Part shown: positions 12,949 to 26,069 of the stretch, in pieces
Layout of the letters: every line of letters begins with the position of its first letter
Numbering within the stretch: position 1 is the first letter of the stretch
From: Sciurus carolinensis
Taxonomy: Eukaryota; Chordata; Mammalia; Rodentia; Sciuridae
NCBI RefSeq assembly: GCF_902686445.1
Contig: NC_062214.1
Coordinates: 57,385,177-57,449,176, forward strand
Reading direction: 5' to 3'
DNA: 64,000 bases
Notes under the pieces: model-generated
Databases searched by the model: none
The model's input: only the letters and a program-made list of their open reading frames with translations
What the model was told of the DNA's origin: nothing
Made by a program: the position numbers and the translations under genes

Positions 12949-13185
12949 TTTTTTTTTATTCTTTCTTTCTTTTTTTAATTTATTATTTTATTTGTTCTAA
13001 TTTGTTGTACATGACAGTAGAATGCATTTACACATTTTGATAGATCATACATAAATGGAGTGTGCTCTGTCATTTTTCTGATTATACATATTGTAGGATC
13101 ACATCAGTCATGCAGTCATATATACACATGAGGTAAAAATGGTCTCTTTTGATTTATCTTTTATATATATGAGGTAGAGTTTTAA
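12949..13185 (-). mobile_element. L1 3' end, 5'-truncated
   Basis: T-rich start (poly(A) in reverse) followed by 'ttgttgtacatgacagtaga', 'acataaatggagtgtgctct' and 'tcagtcatgcagtcatat', the same 3' UTR type as at 11902 and 14381. Target duplication not identified. Confidence 0.7.
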
Positions 13186-13525
13186 GTGCATTTTTTTTCA
13201 GTTAGAGTACCATTTACTGTCCCATTGAATTGCCCTTTTGCACTTAGTTGTAAATTAGTTATCCAGCTATGTAGAGCACCATTTCTATACCATTAATTGA
13301 TTTGTTTCACTTCACTTTAATACCAAACTCTCTTATTACCATAGCTATATAAATTCTGAAATCAGGATGTGCCAATTCTTCAGATTTGTTTTACTTTTTC
13401 AGTTGCTTCAGCTATTTTAGACCCTTTGCATTAACCATGCATTTCATAATAAAGTTTTTGATTCCTACTCCCAAAAAGTATTGATGTTGATGAATCTGAT
13501 TTATGAGTATAGTATTTATGAGAAT

Positions 13526-13882
13526 TGCTACAATGTGAATATGAGTAGAGTCCCCCAGTGGTCCAAATGTTAAAGGCTTAGTCCCTAAGATATTATTCAG
13601 AGGTGCTGTGGAAGCTTTAATAGTGGGACCTAATGGGAGGTCCTAGGTCCTTGGCGGGTTTTCCCTTGAAGGGGATTGTGGGACTATGGTCTCTCAGTAT
13701 CTCTCTGCACTGTGCCTTGATATGTGAATGGTTTGCTTTGACATACACTGGCATCCGGTACTCTTATCAGAGGCCCAAATCAATAGGACTCCCTGGTCTT
13801 GGACTTGAACTTCTAGAATGATGTGTTAAATAAACCTTTTCTCTTTATAAGGTATGCCTTAGGTATTTCATTAGAGTAATGT
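13526..13882 (+). mobile_element. MaLR-like solo LTR inside L1M
   Basis: Runs from 'tgctacaatgtgaatatgag' through 'gtgggacctaatgggaggtc' and 'tgaacttctagaatgatgtg' to a polyadenylation signal in 'taaataaaccttttctcttt' and the end 'aggtatttcattagagtaat'. This is the MST/MLT arrangement read on the plus strand. Confidence 0.65.
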
Positions 13883-14380
13883 GTTTTCTTTAATTCTCAT
13901 CAGCAGTTTCTTTTAAAAATTGTGTATGAATTTTATGAGCTTTGTGCATTTTTACCAGATTTATCCCTAAATATTTACTATTTTAAAGTTCTATAAATTT
14001 AGTATTTTTAATTACAACTTTATCATTTGATTTATATCAACACAAACTTGACTTTTGTATATTATCTTTTATTATGCAAACTTGTTAAAGTAAAAAATGA
14101 GTCCTAAGAGTGATTTTGAAGGGTACACCAGATTTTATACATAGACAAAGATATTATCTCTAAATGACAGAAAATTTCTTCACTTCCTTTTCCATCTGAT
14201 GCCTTTTATTTATTTATTTTTTGCCCTTCTGCACCTATGTATAACCTCTAATAAAAGGCTGATTAGAAGGGGTGAGTTCACTCTTGCCTTGTTCTTTACC
14301 TTAGACGGAAACCATTCAGCCGTTCAACATTTTATATCAGTTAGCTATAAGATTTGCTCATCTGCTTTGTAAACATGCAT

Positions 14381-16637
14381 TTTTTATTTGTTCTAATTAG
14401 TTATATATCACAAGAGAATGCACTTATGCACTTTGATATATCATACATAAATGGGGTATACTTTCTTATTTTTCTGATTGTACGTGTTGTAGAATCATAT
14501 GATCATACAGTTATGAATGTACATAAAGTAATAATATCTGCTTCATTTTACTCTCCTTCCTATTCCCATATCCTCTCCCCACCTTCACTACCTTCTACCT
14601 AATCTAAAGTAACTCTATTCTTCCCTAGTCACCCCCCATTGTGAGTAAGCATCTGCATATCAGAGAAAACAATTCTTTGGTTTGGGGGATTGGCTTATTT
14701 CCTTTAGCATGATACTCTATAACTCCATCCATTTACCTGCAAATGCCATAATTTCATTCTTCTTTAAAGCTGAGTAATATTCCATCAATATACATACCAC
14801 ATTTTCTTTGTTCATTCAACTGTTGAAGGGCATCTAAGATTGTTTCCATAGTTTAGCTATTGTGAATTGAGCTGCTATGCACATTGATGTGACTGAGTCA
14901 CTATAGTATGCTGATTTTAAGTCCTTTGGGTATAAACTGAGGAGTGGGATAACTTGGTCAAACAGTGGTTCCATTCCAAGTTTTCTGAGGAATCTCCCTA
15001 CTGCTTCCCAGAGTGGGTGCACCAATTTGCAGTCCCACCAGCAATATGAGTATACCTTTTTTCCCCACATCCTCACCAACATTTATTGTTGCTTCCATTC
15101 TTGATGATTGCCATTCTGACTGGAGTGAGATGAAATCTTAGAATAGTTTTTATATTCATTTCTCTAATTGCTAGAGATGTTGAACATTTTTTTCATATAT
15201 TTGTTGATCAATTCTATTTCTTCATCTATGAAGGGTCTGTTCAGTTCCTTAGCCCATTTATTGATTGGGTTTTTTTTTTTTTTTGGGTGTTAAGGTTTTT
15301 GAGTTCTTTATATAGCCTAGAGATTAATGTTTTATCTGAGGTGCATATGGGAAAGATTTCTCTCAATGTGTAGGCTCTCTCTTCAAATTATTGATTGTTT
15401 GTTTTACTAAGAAGAAACTTTTTAATTTGAATCCATCCCATTTATTGATTCTTGATTTTTCTTCTTGCGCTTTAGGAGTCTTGATAAGGAATCAGATCCT
15501 AGGTCCATATGGTGGAAGATTTGCACCTACTTTTTCTTCTATTAGGCACAGGGTCTCTGTTCTAGTGCCTAAGTCTTTGATCCACTTTGAGTCAAGTTCT
15601 GTTCAGGGTGTGAGATAGAGGTTTAATTTCAGTTTGTTACATGTGGTTTTCCATTTTTCCTAGCACCTTTTGTTGAATAGGCTATCTTTTGTCCAGTGAA
15701 TGTTTTTGGCACCTTTGTTTAGTATGAGATAACTGCATTTGTGTGGTTTTGTCTCTGTGTCTTCTATTCTGTACCATCAGTCTACATGTGTGCTCTAATG
15801 CCAATACCATGCTGTTTTTGTTATTATAGCTCTATAGTATAGTTTAAGGTCTGGTATTGTTATGCCTCCTTCTTTACTTTTCTTGATAAGGATTGCTTTT
15901 GCTATTCTGGGTCTCTTATTTTTCCAAACGAATTTCATAATTACTTTCTCTAGTTTTATGAAGAATGTCATTGGGTTTTTAATAGGAATTGCATAAAATC
16001 TGTGTAATGCTTTTGATTGTATAGCCATTTTGACAATATTAATTCTGCTATTCCGAAGCATGGGAGGTCCTTCCATTTTCTAAGGTCTTCTTCAATTTCT
16101 TTTTTTAGTGCTCTGTAGTTTTCATTGTAGAGGTCTTTCACCTCTTTTATTAGATTGATCCCCAAGTCTTTTTGTTTTGTTTTGTTTTGTTTTTTGAGGC
16201 TATCATGAATGATAGTTTTCCTAATTTCTCTTTTAGTAGATTCATCACTGATGTATAGGAACACATTTAATTTTATATCCTGCTTTGCTGAAATCATTTA
16301 TGAGTTCTAGAAGTTTTCTGGTGGAATTTTTGGATCTTCTCAATATAGAATCATGTCATCAGTAAATAGTGATAGTTGGAGTTCTACTTTACCTATTTGT
16401 ATCCCTTTAATTTCCTTCTTCTAATTGCTCTAGCAAGAGTTTCAAGGACAATGTTGTGTAAAAGAGGTGAAAGAGGGCACCCTTGTCTTGCTCTAGTGTT
16501 TAAAGGGAATGTTTTCAGTTTTTCTCCATTTAGAATTATACTGGCCTTAAAAGTTTAGCATATATGACTTTTATGATATTGAGGTATGTTCCTACTATTC
16601 CTAGTTTTTCTAGTGTTTTGAACATGAAGGGGTGATG
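14381..16637 (-). mobile_element. 5'-truncated L1 (3' UTR plus ORF2 C-terminal part)
   Basis: A 2.26-kb minus-strand L1 with the squirrel-type 3' UTR (14381-14640) and ORF2 sequence from the reverse transcriptase region to the C-terminus. ORF2-like readings include '[20 protein letters not shown]' (15795-16076) and a C-terminal '[14 protein letters not shown]' near 14900. It is flanked by 'tgtaaacatgcat' (14368-14380) and 'tgtaaacgtgcat' (16638-16650), a 13-bp target duplication with one mismatch. ORF2 is broken by many stops and indels. The insertion interrupts the older L1M. Confidence 0.85.
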
Positions 16638-18149
16638 TGTAAACGTGCATTATTGTATTGAAAAAGTTTTCTTTCTTTTTGGTTTTCTGGTTTTTTGTTG
16701 CTTGTTGTTTGTTTGTTTTTTAATCTGGAAAGAATGTTGAATTTCTGAAATACTTTCTTCCCCTCCATTTACTAAGACGATCATGTTCTCTTTTTTAGTT
16801 CATAATATGGCATATTGCTATGATTCACTTTTAACTTTAAACCAATCTTGATTTCCAGACAATGGCCTCCACTTGGTCATGATATATTATTTTTATATAT
16901 TGTTGGAGTTGAGTTGCTAAAATTTTTTAGAAGTTTCCATTTGCATATGAGGAATATTGATCTGTGATTTTTTTTTCTTGTAATATCTGTTTTATGTGTA
17001 AGAGCAATGCTGGCCCCATAGAATTAGTTGCTAAAGAATTTTTCCTCTTCAGTTTTCTGGAAGAGCTTGTGTAGAATGGGTATCATTTTACCTTTAAATA
17101 TTTGTAAGCATTCACCACTGAAGCCATCTGAGTCCACCCCAGACTTCTTTTAGAGAAGACAAGAAGAGAGGAGAGTAGACATATCTTGTGTATATATTCA
17201 ATTTTTAAAGTAATATGGGGCTATTCATGTTGTCTTTTTTCCCAAGTGTGCCTAAGTAGTATGTGTCTTTTAAGAAATTGGTTTGTGTCATCCAAGTTGT
17301 TAAGTTTTATTTATAATAGTATAAAATATTCCCTTATATTTCTTTAAATATCTGCAGAAGCTGTAGTGATGTCCTCTCTTTTATTTATGACATTAAATGT
17401 GAGTATTCTCTTTTTATCAGCCTTGCTATAGTTTTATCTATTTGCTGATCTCTCCTTTTTTAAAATTTATTTTAATTAACTTGATTTTCTGTATCATTTT
17501 CTGTTTAATTTATTCATTCTCTGATTTTATTATTTCCTTTCTTATGTTTATTTTGAAATTAACTGACTTCTGTTTTTCTAGCTTCTTAAGGTGAAAACTG
17601 AGATAATTAATTAGAACTCTTCCTCTTTTTTCTAGGGAAGGCATGCAATACTCTAAATTTTCAACAAGTATTGTCATATTTTAACCTTTATTTAGGTGAA
17701 AAAAGTCCCTTCTCTTTTTTAGTGCCTTTTACCCCAAAGTTATTTAGAAATATTTTATTTATTTAATTTCTGTGTGTTTGAGAATTTCCCAGAAACTTTT
17801 ATGTTTACTATGTCTAATTAAATTCCATTGTAGTTTCAATGAATTAAAGCATTTGAGTTGTATTGAGACTCATTTTATTGGTCTGACATATGGTCTATAT
17901 TTATAAATGCTCTTTTTGCTTCAAAAGCATGTATTCTGCTGTTGTTGGGTAGAGTATTCTATGAGCACAATTAGATTAGTTTGTTGATATTGTTCTTCAG
18001 ATGTTATCCTTACAAGTTTTCTGTCCATTGGTCTATTAATGATTAAGATGGAATATTGAAATCTCTGAATATAAACTGTAGATTTGTCTATTTTTCCTTG
18101 AATTCTGAAAACATTTAGAATGGTATATCTTTTTGATGAATTAATACCA

Positions 18150-18625
18150 TCTTCGTTATTATGGTTTAGATATTAGGTGTGCCATAAAAATCTCATATGT
18201 GAGATAATACAAGAAAGTGTAGAAATAAAATGACTGATTTATAAGAGTTTTAACTTAATCAGTGCATTAATCCCTAATAGGGATAAACTGCATGGTAACT
18301 CTAGGCAGGTCTGGTTTGGCTAGTGGAGGAGGGCCATTGAAAGATGTGCCTCTGGGGTTTATATTTTGTCCTTGTTGAGCAGAGCTTACATGCTCTTTCT
18401 GCTTCTTGTTTGTCATGTCCTGAGGTTCTTTACTCCTCCACGTCCTTCTGCTGTGATGTTCTGCCATACGTGAGGCCCAGAGCAATGGAACTGGCTGTCT
18501 ATGGACTGAGACTTCTGAAACCGGAGCCCCAAATACTCTTTTGCTCCTCCAAAATTGTTCTCGTCAGGTCTTTGGTCACAGCAGTGAACAAGCTGACTGA
18601 AACAATCATTATGAGATGACTGACC
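18150..18625 (+). mobile_element. MaLR-like solo LTR inside L1M
   Basis: The 3' half is clear: 'cacgtccttctgctgtgatg', 'aggcccagagcaatggaact', 'tatggactgagacttctgaa', then 'ggtcacagcagtgaacaagc' and 'tgactgaaaca'. It is the plus-strand counterpart of the minus LTRs at 20484, 34478, 35995 and 59784. Weak at its 5' edge. Confidence 0.65.
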
Positions 18626-20412
18626 TTCCTGGGCTGAGGCAATATTCTTTGCTATGAAATCTATGGACAGAGTTTATAAAATTTTTTTGGACTAAAACTG
18701 TGTATCATCTTTCTCTATCCTTTGCTTTTAATCTGTTTGTATTTTTATATTTGTGTGGTTTTCTTCAAGAAACACATAGTTCATTTCTTTTTAAAATAAA
18801 TCCTGATAATCCCTGCTGTTTTGGGGGAGTGATTGCCTCAGATCCACAGTTTATGTAATTATTAATGAAGTCAGATTGACATTTTTCTTCTGACCATTTT
18901 TATTCTATATACCTCACCTGTTTCTTGTTCCATTTTGGTCTTCTTTTGTGTTTACATTTTTCATGATTATATTTTATTTACTTTGTTTATTTACTAGCTA
19001 TAGCTCTGATTTGTCATTTAATGATTGCTTTAGGGTAAATAGGATGTATCTTTAACTTTTAAATGTCTACTTTAAAGTAATGTTATGTCATTTACTATAT
19101 GGTAAAATAGCTTCACAATAGTATACTTCCATTCCTTCCTTCTTGGTCTTGGGATAGTATTGTCAAAAATTTTATGCAAGTATTTTGTTCCTACAGCACA
19201 TTATTATTTTTATCTCAAGAATTAATTTTATTTTAAAACGTTCAATATTCTAAAAGCCATATTTAAATATATAGTGACCATTTCCAATGTCTTTTATTCT
19301 TTGCATAGGGATTCATATGTAATTTAGCTTCTACCTTCCTTTAAAATTTCTTGTATTGTGAGTCTACTGGTATTCATTTTGTTTCAGCATTTATATGTCT
19401 GTTAAATTCTTTATTTGTCTTTAGTTTTGAAAGATACTTTTCTTGAGTGTAAAGTTCTAAGTTGCAAGATGTTTTGTTTTAGTACTTTAAAAATATTGCT
19501 TTTCTTTCTTTTCCTTTGCAGCATTTTTGATGGGAAATCATCTTTATCTTTATTCCTGTATTCATTATGTGTCAACCTGATATTGTTTCTCATTATGTCA
19601 CCTTTTTGAGAAATTTGACTATGATGCATGTGGATCAGTTTTTTAAAATTTTTCTGTACTTCCAGGTGTTTGGACTTCTTGGGATTGGTAATTTATAGGT
19701 TTCACCAAGTTTAAGAAATTTTCAACCATTTTCTTCAATATCCTTCTCTTTGCCCTCAGCCCCTCTTTAAGAATTCCAATTACACATGTATTAGTGCATT
19801 TAAATTTGTCCCAGAGTCAAATAATCTCTTTTCAATTTTGTCTTAGCTCTTATCTGCCACTGATCATATACAGTGTGCTTTCTATTTCATATGTTTTAGT
19901 TTTTATCACTAGAAGTTTGGTTTGGGTATTTTTTAAAATTACGCTTCACGTTTCATTTAAATTTTAGATTATGTGAAATACAGTTAGGCTAGTGCTTCTG
20001 CTACAGTCCTAACACTTGTGTCTGTTCTGTATTAGTTTTGATTGATTTATTTTTGTCCCCATTATGGGTCATATGTTTCTGCATTATATTTAACTAATTT
20101 TTGTTAGGTTCTAGATATTGGGAATTTTGCTTTTTGAGTACTGAATGTTTTTGTTTTTTTCTATAAATATGCTTTAACTTATTTTCTGGACTGAAGTAAA
20201 TCTACCTAGTTTGACTCCTTTAGACCTTGTTTTTTAAGATTAGAAGTGGCCACAATGGGATTTATTCTAGAACTCATTTCTCACTCCTGATAAAAGACAC
20301 TTCTGAGCATTTTATCTATTATCCTAGGAATTATGGGTCTCTTCTGTCTTATTTTTGAAACAATTAGGTAATATTTATGTCCCTGGGTGAGTTCAAAGCA
20401 TGATTTCCTCAT

Positions 20413-21215
20413 ATACAACGATCCTTCAGCATCAATGTCCAGAACACTGGTTCCAGGACCTTGCATCCCCTCTTCCATGGGTATTATTTTAGTTTGTTTT
20501 TTGCTGCTGTGACCAAAAGACCTTACAAGAATAATTAGAGGAAGAATGGTTTATCTGGGGGCTCATGGTTTCAGAGTTCTCACTCCATTTAGCCTATTGA
20601 GAAGGTCAGCTCTGTTCCTCTGGGATTGAGATAAGGCAGAAAATCATGGTGGAAGAGAGCAGCTCAGGACATGATCAGGAAGCAGAGAGATACTCCTTTC
20701 AACAGTTACAAAAAATATACCTCAAAGGCACACCCCAATGCCTACCTCCTTTAGTCATACCCTACCTGCCTTCAGTTACCATTCAATTAATCCGTATTTG
20801 GTGATTAATTTACTGATTGGGTTAAGGCTCTCAAAACCCAATCATTTCACCTCAAAGCCTTTTGTCTCACACATGAACTTTGGGGGACACTTCACATCCA
20901 AACCATAACATACCAAAATTCATAAATGCTCCAGCTCCTTATATAAAGAGTATAATATTTTCATATAAGTTAAGCACAGTCTCTCGTGTATTTAATTCAT
21001 TTCTAGATTCATTTCTAGATTATTTATAATACCTAATGTAATGTAAGTGCTCTGTACATACTTGTTATACTGCTTTGCTTAGGGAATACAGAGAAACAAA
21101 ACTTCTGTACATATTCAATACAGACACAATTTTTAAAAAAATATTTCAATCCACAGTTGCTTAAATTCATAACCTGCAGAAACCTCCAGAGGCAACTACA
21201 TTTGAGAGTTTTTTT
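20413..21215. mobile_element. Tigger/MER2-like DNA transposon split by an LTR
   Basis: The left piece has 'cactggttccaggaccttgc'. The right piece (20912 on) has 'catttctagattatttataa', 'tacctaatgtaatgtaagtg' and 'tgttatactgctttgcttag'. This is the order of a TcMar-Tigger non-autonomous element. A MaLR LTR occupies about 20484-20910. A short tandem duplication of 'tcatttctaga' lies near 20997-21020. No transposase frame. Confidence 0.65.
20484..20910 (-). mobile_element. MaLR-like solo LTR inserted in a Tigger element
   Basis: Contains 'ttttgctgctgtgaccaaaa', 'ggtttatctgggggctcatg', 'aaaatcatggtggaagagag', 'cattcaattaatccgtattt' and ends 'cacatccaaaccataaca'. Same family as 34478, 35995 and 59784. 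Confidence 0.7.
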
Positions 21216-21834
21216 GTTTTGTTTTGTTTCAGACTTGGCTAGCTCTTTCCCACACACGTGCTGACCAGCACTCTGCTCATTGTTATGACATTCTCTCTGT
21301 ATATCTTCAGAGTTTTTTTCTGAGCATCATTTTTCTCTGTGACATATTTTCTGTGAATTTACCTGCATTGATTACTCTGGGTTCTCAGCTCTGTCTCCTC
21401 AGTCAGGACTCCACTTGTATCTGCCTTGCTTTTTTCCATTGTTGAAATTCTTTACAGGCCACAAACTAGGAAAGCTACTTCCTTTACCTTGTTTCCCATC
21501 TCTCAGAGATTATTGTCCCTTGTTGCTTGAAGTCCAATGACTTGGAGGCCATAGTTTCATATAACTTTCCAGATTTTCTGATTGTTTCATGTAGGAAAGT
21601 GAATCCAGCACCTGGCAAGAACTGATTTTCCTCTGATTCTTTTCTATTCCAGGATTTGACACAATCTACTGGTTTTACCTTAGATAGTCTTTATTTCCAC
21701 ATTGCAATTCTGCAATCCTGTACCCCCTTTCAGATCTTTATTTTGTTTCTTCTTTTTCTGTGTGATTTCCAGGCTAACTTTGCTTGTTGCTTCTAGAACA
21801 CTTCAGCCTTCACCTTCCTTGACATTGATAGCAT

Positions 21835-21990
21835 TGACTATAATGGTCTGTTCTTATTATCTGCCATTCCACTAGACTGGGAACCTCTCAAAAGCATCAT
21901 GGCAATAAGAATTATTTTCTTTTCACTATTACATCCCTGGCCCTTGCACTGAGTTTGCATATATTCTCCAGAATGTTTTTGAGAAAATGC
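21835..21990 (+). mobile_element. L2/MIR-like 3' fragment
   Basis: 'ccattccactagactgggaa' followed by an acidic-looking 'tacatccctggcccttgcac' motif is the usual shape of an old L2 3' end. Weak and without edges. Confidence 0.4.
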
Positions 21991-22124
21991 AAATGAATAA
22001 TGGGCCAAATCTTGATTGATTTCAACACAAGTAAGTAAACAGATGGAGAAAATGAAAGAGGTACACTTTGCCAAGGACATTTTACTCATATGGACAAATA
22101 TTAGAATAACTGCCTTCTTGGACA

Positions 22125-22625
22125 CTATGATTATACACTCAATATCCATTGGGGTTGCTGGGGCTGTAGTTCAGTGCAGAGTGCTTGACCAACACATGTG
22201 AGATACTGGGTTCAATCCTCAGTAGCACCACATAAAAATTAATAAACAAAATGAAAGTATTCTTTCCATCTACAACAAAAAAAAATATTTTAAAAATATC
22301 CATCAGGGATTGGTTTCAGAAGTTACCCATAGTTACCAAAAATCTTCAGATGCTCAAGTGCTTGTATAAATGGTGTATTTGCACATAACCTAAGTACTTT
22401 CTTCTGTATCTTTTAAATCACTTCTAGGTTACTTGTAATATGACTACAATGTAATGTTTTGTGAACAATTGTTTACACTATATTATTTAGGGGATAGAGA
22501 CAGAAAAAAGTCTCTACGTGTCAGTATGGAAAAAAATTTTTTTTTTCCTAAATGTTTCAATCTGTGATTAGTTGCATCCACAGAAGCAAAGTTCCCTAGA
22601 TATGGAATGCTGATTCTCTAGCCTG
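22125..22625 (+). mobile_element. Tigger/MER2-like DNA transposon split by an ID SINE
   Basis: Readable phrases are 'agggattggtttcagaag', 'cagatgctcaagtgcttgta', 'tttgcacataacctaagtac', 'atcacttctaggttacttgt' and 'gtttcaatctgtgattagtt', all in the order of the family. An ID SINE occupies 22150-22294. No transposase frame remains. Confidence 0.7.
22150..22294 (+). mobile_element. ID SINE (tRNA-derived)
   Basis: Begins 'ggggttgctggggctgtagt', has a Pol III B box in 'ctgggttcaatcctcagtag', and a squirrel-type 3' tail 'cacataaaaattaataaac' ending in an A-rich run. It is flanked by a perfect 9-bp duplication 'aatatccat' at 22141-22149 and 22295-22303. Confidence 0.9.
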
Positions 22626-24985
22626 TCTCAGGACCTTCCATGCCACACTAATCTACATGAATTGATAAATGCCCAAGAAATTGCCACCTAGATTGCTAAA
22701 GCAATAGCAACTCAAGCAGCCTGTGGAGAACTCCTTAGAAGAATGGACTGGTGTAGGTATGTCTATACTACTTTGGTAAAATCACAGAAATAAGCAAACT
22801 ATAAATCCAATGATGGGCATTAGTGACCAAGCAGGTCTACCACTTTACTGTTGCATGATTCAATGACAAGATGACAAAGGCAATGAGAGATGTAGGGAGA
22901 TAACCTGGTAGATACTAAAGGTGGAAAAGAGGAAGCATCCAGATAGCATCAACAGCTAATTTGAATCAGCAGTGAAATGCAAAATAATTCAGAGTTCAGG
23001 TGTTAAGGGCTAGTGTTGTTCCAACTGGCATTGTGAAGTGTCAATGATTATAACTCAGCTTCAAAATAAGGTGGAGGGTTTGGGATGCAAGTCTCTGGAA
23101 ATCAAAGTCATGTGCTTTCATGACTTTCCACCTATGTAATACAGATTGTCTCAAAATATCTTTAAAAACTTTCAGTGAATGTGACCCCAAATGATGAAGA
23201 ACAGGCACATACAAAAGTGTATACATTCCAAATCTGAAAAATTCCATTAAAACAGAGCCCAAATCCCTCTTTCCTCTGCAAGTTTCAATTACTGGTACTG
23301 ATGTAGTTCTCCAAGAATTGAAACACGCCTGTTTACCATCTTCTTCACATGCCTGCTTTCAGTGTTTTACTGGAGTCTACTTATACACATATGTATGTGC
23401 CAATCTTCCCAAGGCTGTGTTCAGTACTTATGCTTTTAGTTTGAAGTAGCCATGATGACAGCATTCATATCCCAGAAACCAGCTACAAATCAGGCTTTTC
23501 TGCATGAGAGTCAATTGCTAAAGTTAGCCAACATACCACTGGACGCACTTGAAATATCTGTTGACAAGCGACTTCTAATTATAACAGCCTTGTGATCAGC
23601 TGCCCATATTGAACCAAGCCATATATTACAAGGCAATGAGACCTTCAGCCTGTTCCTAGGCTTCATGTCAGTGGCTTCTGGTTAGATTTGGTCATTTGCA
23701 GGACTGTTGAGAGGTTACAGAGTGGCTGGTAGAAGAGAAGCCAGGATAATATTATGCCCCTATGGTTTACCTGAGGTTTCTGCAGTTTTACCAAATAACA
23801 AAAGACCTTCTGTGGTGCCAGCTGCTGGGAGGCAATACTACTCTCCTCTGCTCTCTGTTCCGGGGAATGGCCTCCCTTGCTGCTGCTATTGTCTACACTG
23901 CCAATTATCCTCTGGTAGGCCTCTAAGCTCTCTTATCACCTGTGCAAATCCAGAATTAAATTCCTTAGGCTTAAATATCCATGTGGCGTCTGATTCCCAG
24001 TTAGATCCTGCCTGATATAATGCTTAAAGTAATTGGTCAAAATTCATACAGGGACATTAGTTAAGCTTGGATTTGTAGTCTTATGTGCTGACTATGGAAA
24101 CTGTGTCCTATTCAATACTCTGACACTGCTTCAATCTCACTCTGATTTTCAGATCCTCTATTCAGACACCCTCTGCCGATCCCTTGGAATGAATAACCAA
24201 AACTCCAGGAAGCTCCAGGTAGGTCACCATGGGGAGATCTTGGAGAAGTATCCTGACTGATGTCCATACGAAAAGCTTCCAACTAGGCATCTTGCTTGGG
24301 TCTAGAAATAATGAGGACGAATGAGATTTCCAGGGCTCATTTGCTATAGGAGTACATCATCTTGCTTTATCTGAAAACACTACTATTTTTTGGCCATCAA
24401 TGGAGACTTAATGCAACATAACAATAAAACAATGTGGACCCATTTTTGGCCCCACTCTGTTATATTTACTGTTTCACTTGAACTCTGTCACATCATTACA
24501 CAGGAAATGGGAAAATATTACAAACCATATACATCTGGCCATCACTACCTTCTTTCTTTGTTCCTTTGTAACTCATCATTCTTAGCTTTCTTTAGACACC
24601 ATCTTACCCAGATTTTGTCTTCTTGTTTAGCCCGTTCACAAATGCACTTCTACCAGTTGTGACAAATGCCTGGTAGTTGTCATTTTCTTTCTTTTGTTCT
24701 CTCTGGTGCCTGGAGATTAATATAAAGATAATTTTCTGAGATACCAGGGCTTAAAACTCCTGCTATGGGACCACCTATGTTTTATCCATATGACCAGATT
24801 GGGTTTATCGGTTCTTCATCTTTGTATCCAGGAGATTTGCTGGGCCTTGCAATCATGGGGTTATTGATGAGCCAGTTAGAAGGTATCAGCATACCTTACT
24901 GTTCTTCACCAGAGAAACATTTTGGAGGTCATACACCGGCCCCACCCCACCCCTGCATTGAAAAGTTTATTGGTAAGCCAGATTG
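22626..24985. other. unassigned DNA; possible old LTR at about 23640-24020
   Basis: No gene recognised. About 23640-24020 ends with 'gaattaaattccttaggctt', 'aaatatccatgtggcg' and 'ttagatcctgcctgatataa', which resembles the 3' end of an old LTR or MER element. The 149-codon frame at 24765-25214 has no family motif and overlaps an L2-like tail, so it is not called. Confidence 0.35.
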
Positions 24986-24989
24986 CAAT

Positions 24990-25200
24990 TATTTCACAAG
25001 AATTATTTTTCACTTTCATATCATTTGTCACAAAGGTAATTTGTTTATTCATTTATCATTTATTTCTCTCCCTTCGCACTATTCACTCTATAAGGACAGA
25101 GTTTGTTTCTTCCACGTTTTTAGAGAGGAGAGTATCTGGCATAGTGGGAAGGCCAGATATATTAGTTGCCTGAAAAAAAGTAAATTCATGAAAGGGGTGG
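24990..25200 (+). mobile_element. L2-like 3' fragment
   Basis: 'cactctataaggacagagtt' then 'agtatctggcatagtgggaa' follows the usual L2 3'-end pattern. Divergent. Confidence 0.4.
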
Positions 25201-25876
25201 ACAGATGCCTGTGATTCAAACATAATAGCCAACCTCTCTCTGTTTACTTCTGGGCCCTCCCCATCTCTCTTCAGAAAAGAGTGAGGGATCCAGATTGTTC
25301 TACGCTGTTCCTGGGCAATTATTTGATCTCTATCACATTTAGTCATGTTACTTCTGACTTTTCTCCCTGAAGTATTATGGTCTGTGATTTCTAGATGAAA
25401 TTAAGTCTATCTATGCATTTCAGAGATAGAATAAATCGAAAGGGGAAAATATCCTGTATTTAAAATAAATACCACCACCCTCTGAATTTAAATCAATCCT
25501 TCATTTACTTACAAACTGGCTTACCTTGAATAAGACATTGAGCTTCTTTGACTTCCATTAATTCTCCCATGTAAATGAGTACTAATCATTTACATTGTAA
25601 AAATCCAATAATATGTAAAACACATCTGTAATTAGGCATCACTTTACCTCATTTTTGTATTGTTGAGAGATCTGTAGGTGTTTTCCCTGGGCAATGTTCT
25701 TGCTTCCCATGACCCCATTTCCTTTCTCAGTCATTTCTTTTCTTTTACAAAATCCTCAGTCTTCATTCATTGCTTTCACCAAAACTTGCAGGAAAGAAAG
25801 AATTCTCTCAAGTGTCACTGTTAATATAATGAAAAGTGACTGCTCATTGATTCATATCCTATCCAGGATCCAGGGA

Positions 25877-25912
25877 TGTGTGTGTGTGTGTGTGTGGTGT
25901 GTGTGTGTGTAT
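25877..25912. repeat. (TG)n microsatellite
   Basis: TG dinucleotide array with one interrupting G. Confidence 0.95.
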
Positions 25913-25950
25913 TTGTATACATATTACAAAACATTATGTATGTGTGTGTA

Positions 25951-26057
25951 TTTTTTAATGGAATCTTAGTATGTTGTCTTGGCCTGCTTCAAGTGATCCT
26001 CCTGCCTTAGTCTCCCAAGTAACTGGTACTACAGGCATGTACCAACACACTCAGCCA
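25951..26057 (-). mobile_element. B1 (7SL-derived) SINE
   Basis: In reverse complement it begins 'ggctgagtgtgttggtacat' and continues 'tacttgggagactaaggcag', 'gaggatcacttgaa', the left-monomer order of rodent B1. The plus strand shows the T-run of its A tail at 25951. Truncated at its 3' side. Confidence 0.8.
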
Positions 26058-26069
26058 GAAATTTTAAAG

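Larger units (their letters stand above)
10930..20410 (-). mobile_element. ancient L1M LINE-1, minus strand, broken by seven insertions
   Basis: L1M-type sequence in one orientation can be followed across about 9.5 kb. The 3' UTR is at 10935-11500 ('attgaggtataacttgcat'), ORF2 C-terminal sequence resumes at about 11785-11900 and 12046-12375, ORF2 continues at 12765-12880, 13190-13525, 13885-14380 and 16651-18150, and ORF1/5' sequence runs from about 18625 to 20410. Its text resumes in register after each insertion, which is the main reason to treat the pieces as one element. All reading frames are destroyed. The subfamily and the exact 5' limit are uncertain. Confidence 0.65.

Noticed and set aside
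24765..25214. 149-codon open frame on the plus strand
   Set aside because: No recognisable domain, overlapped by other frames on both strands, and its end falls in an L2-like tail.
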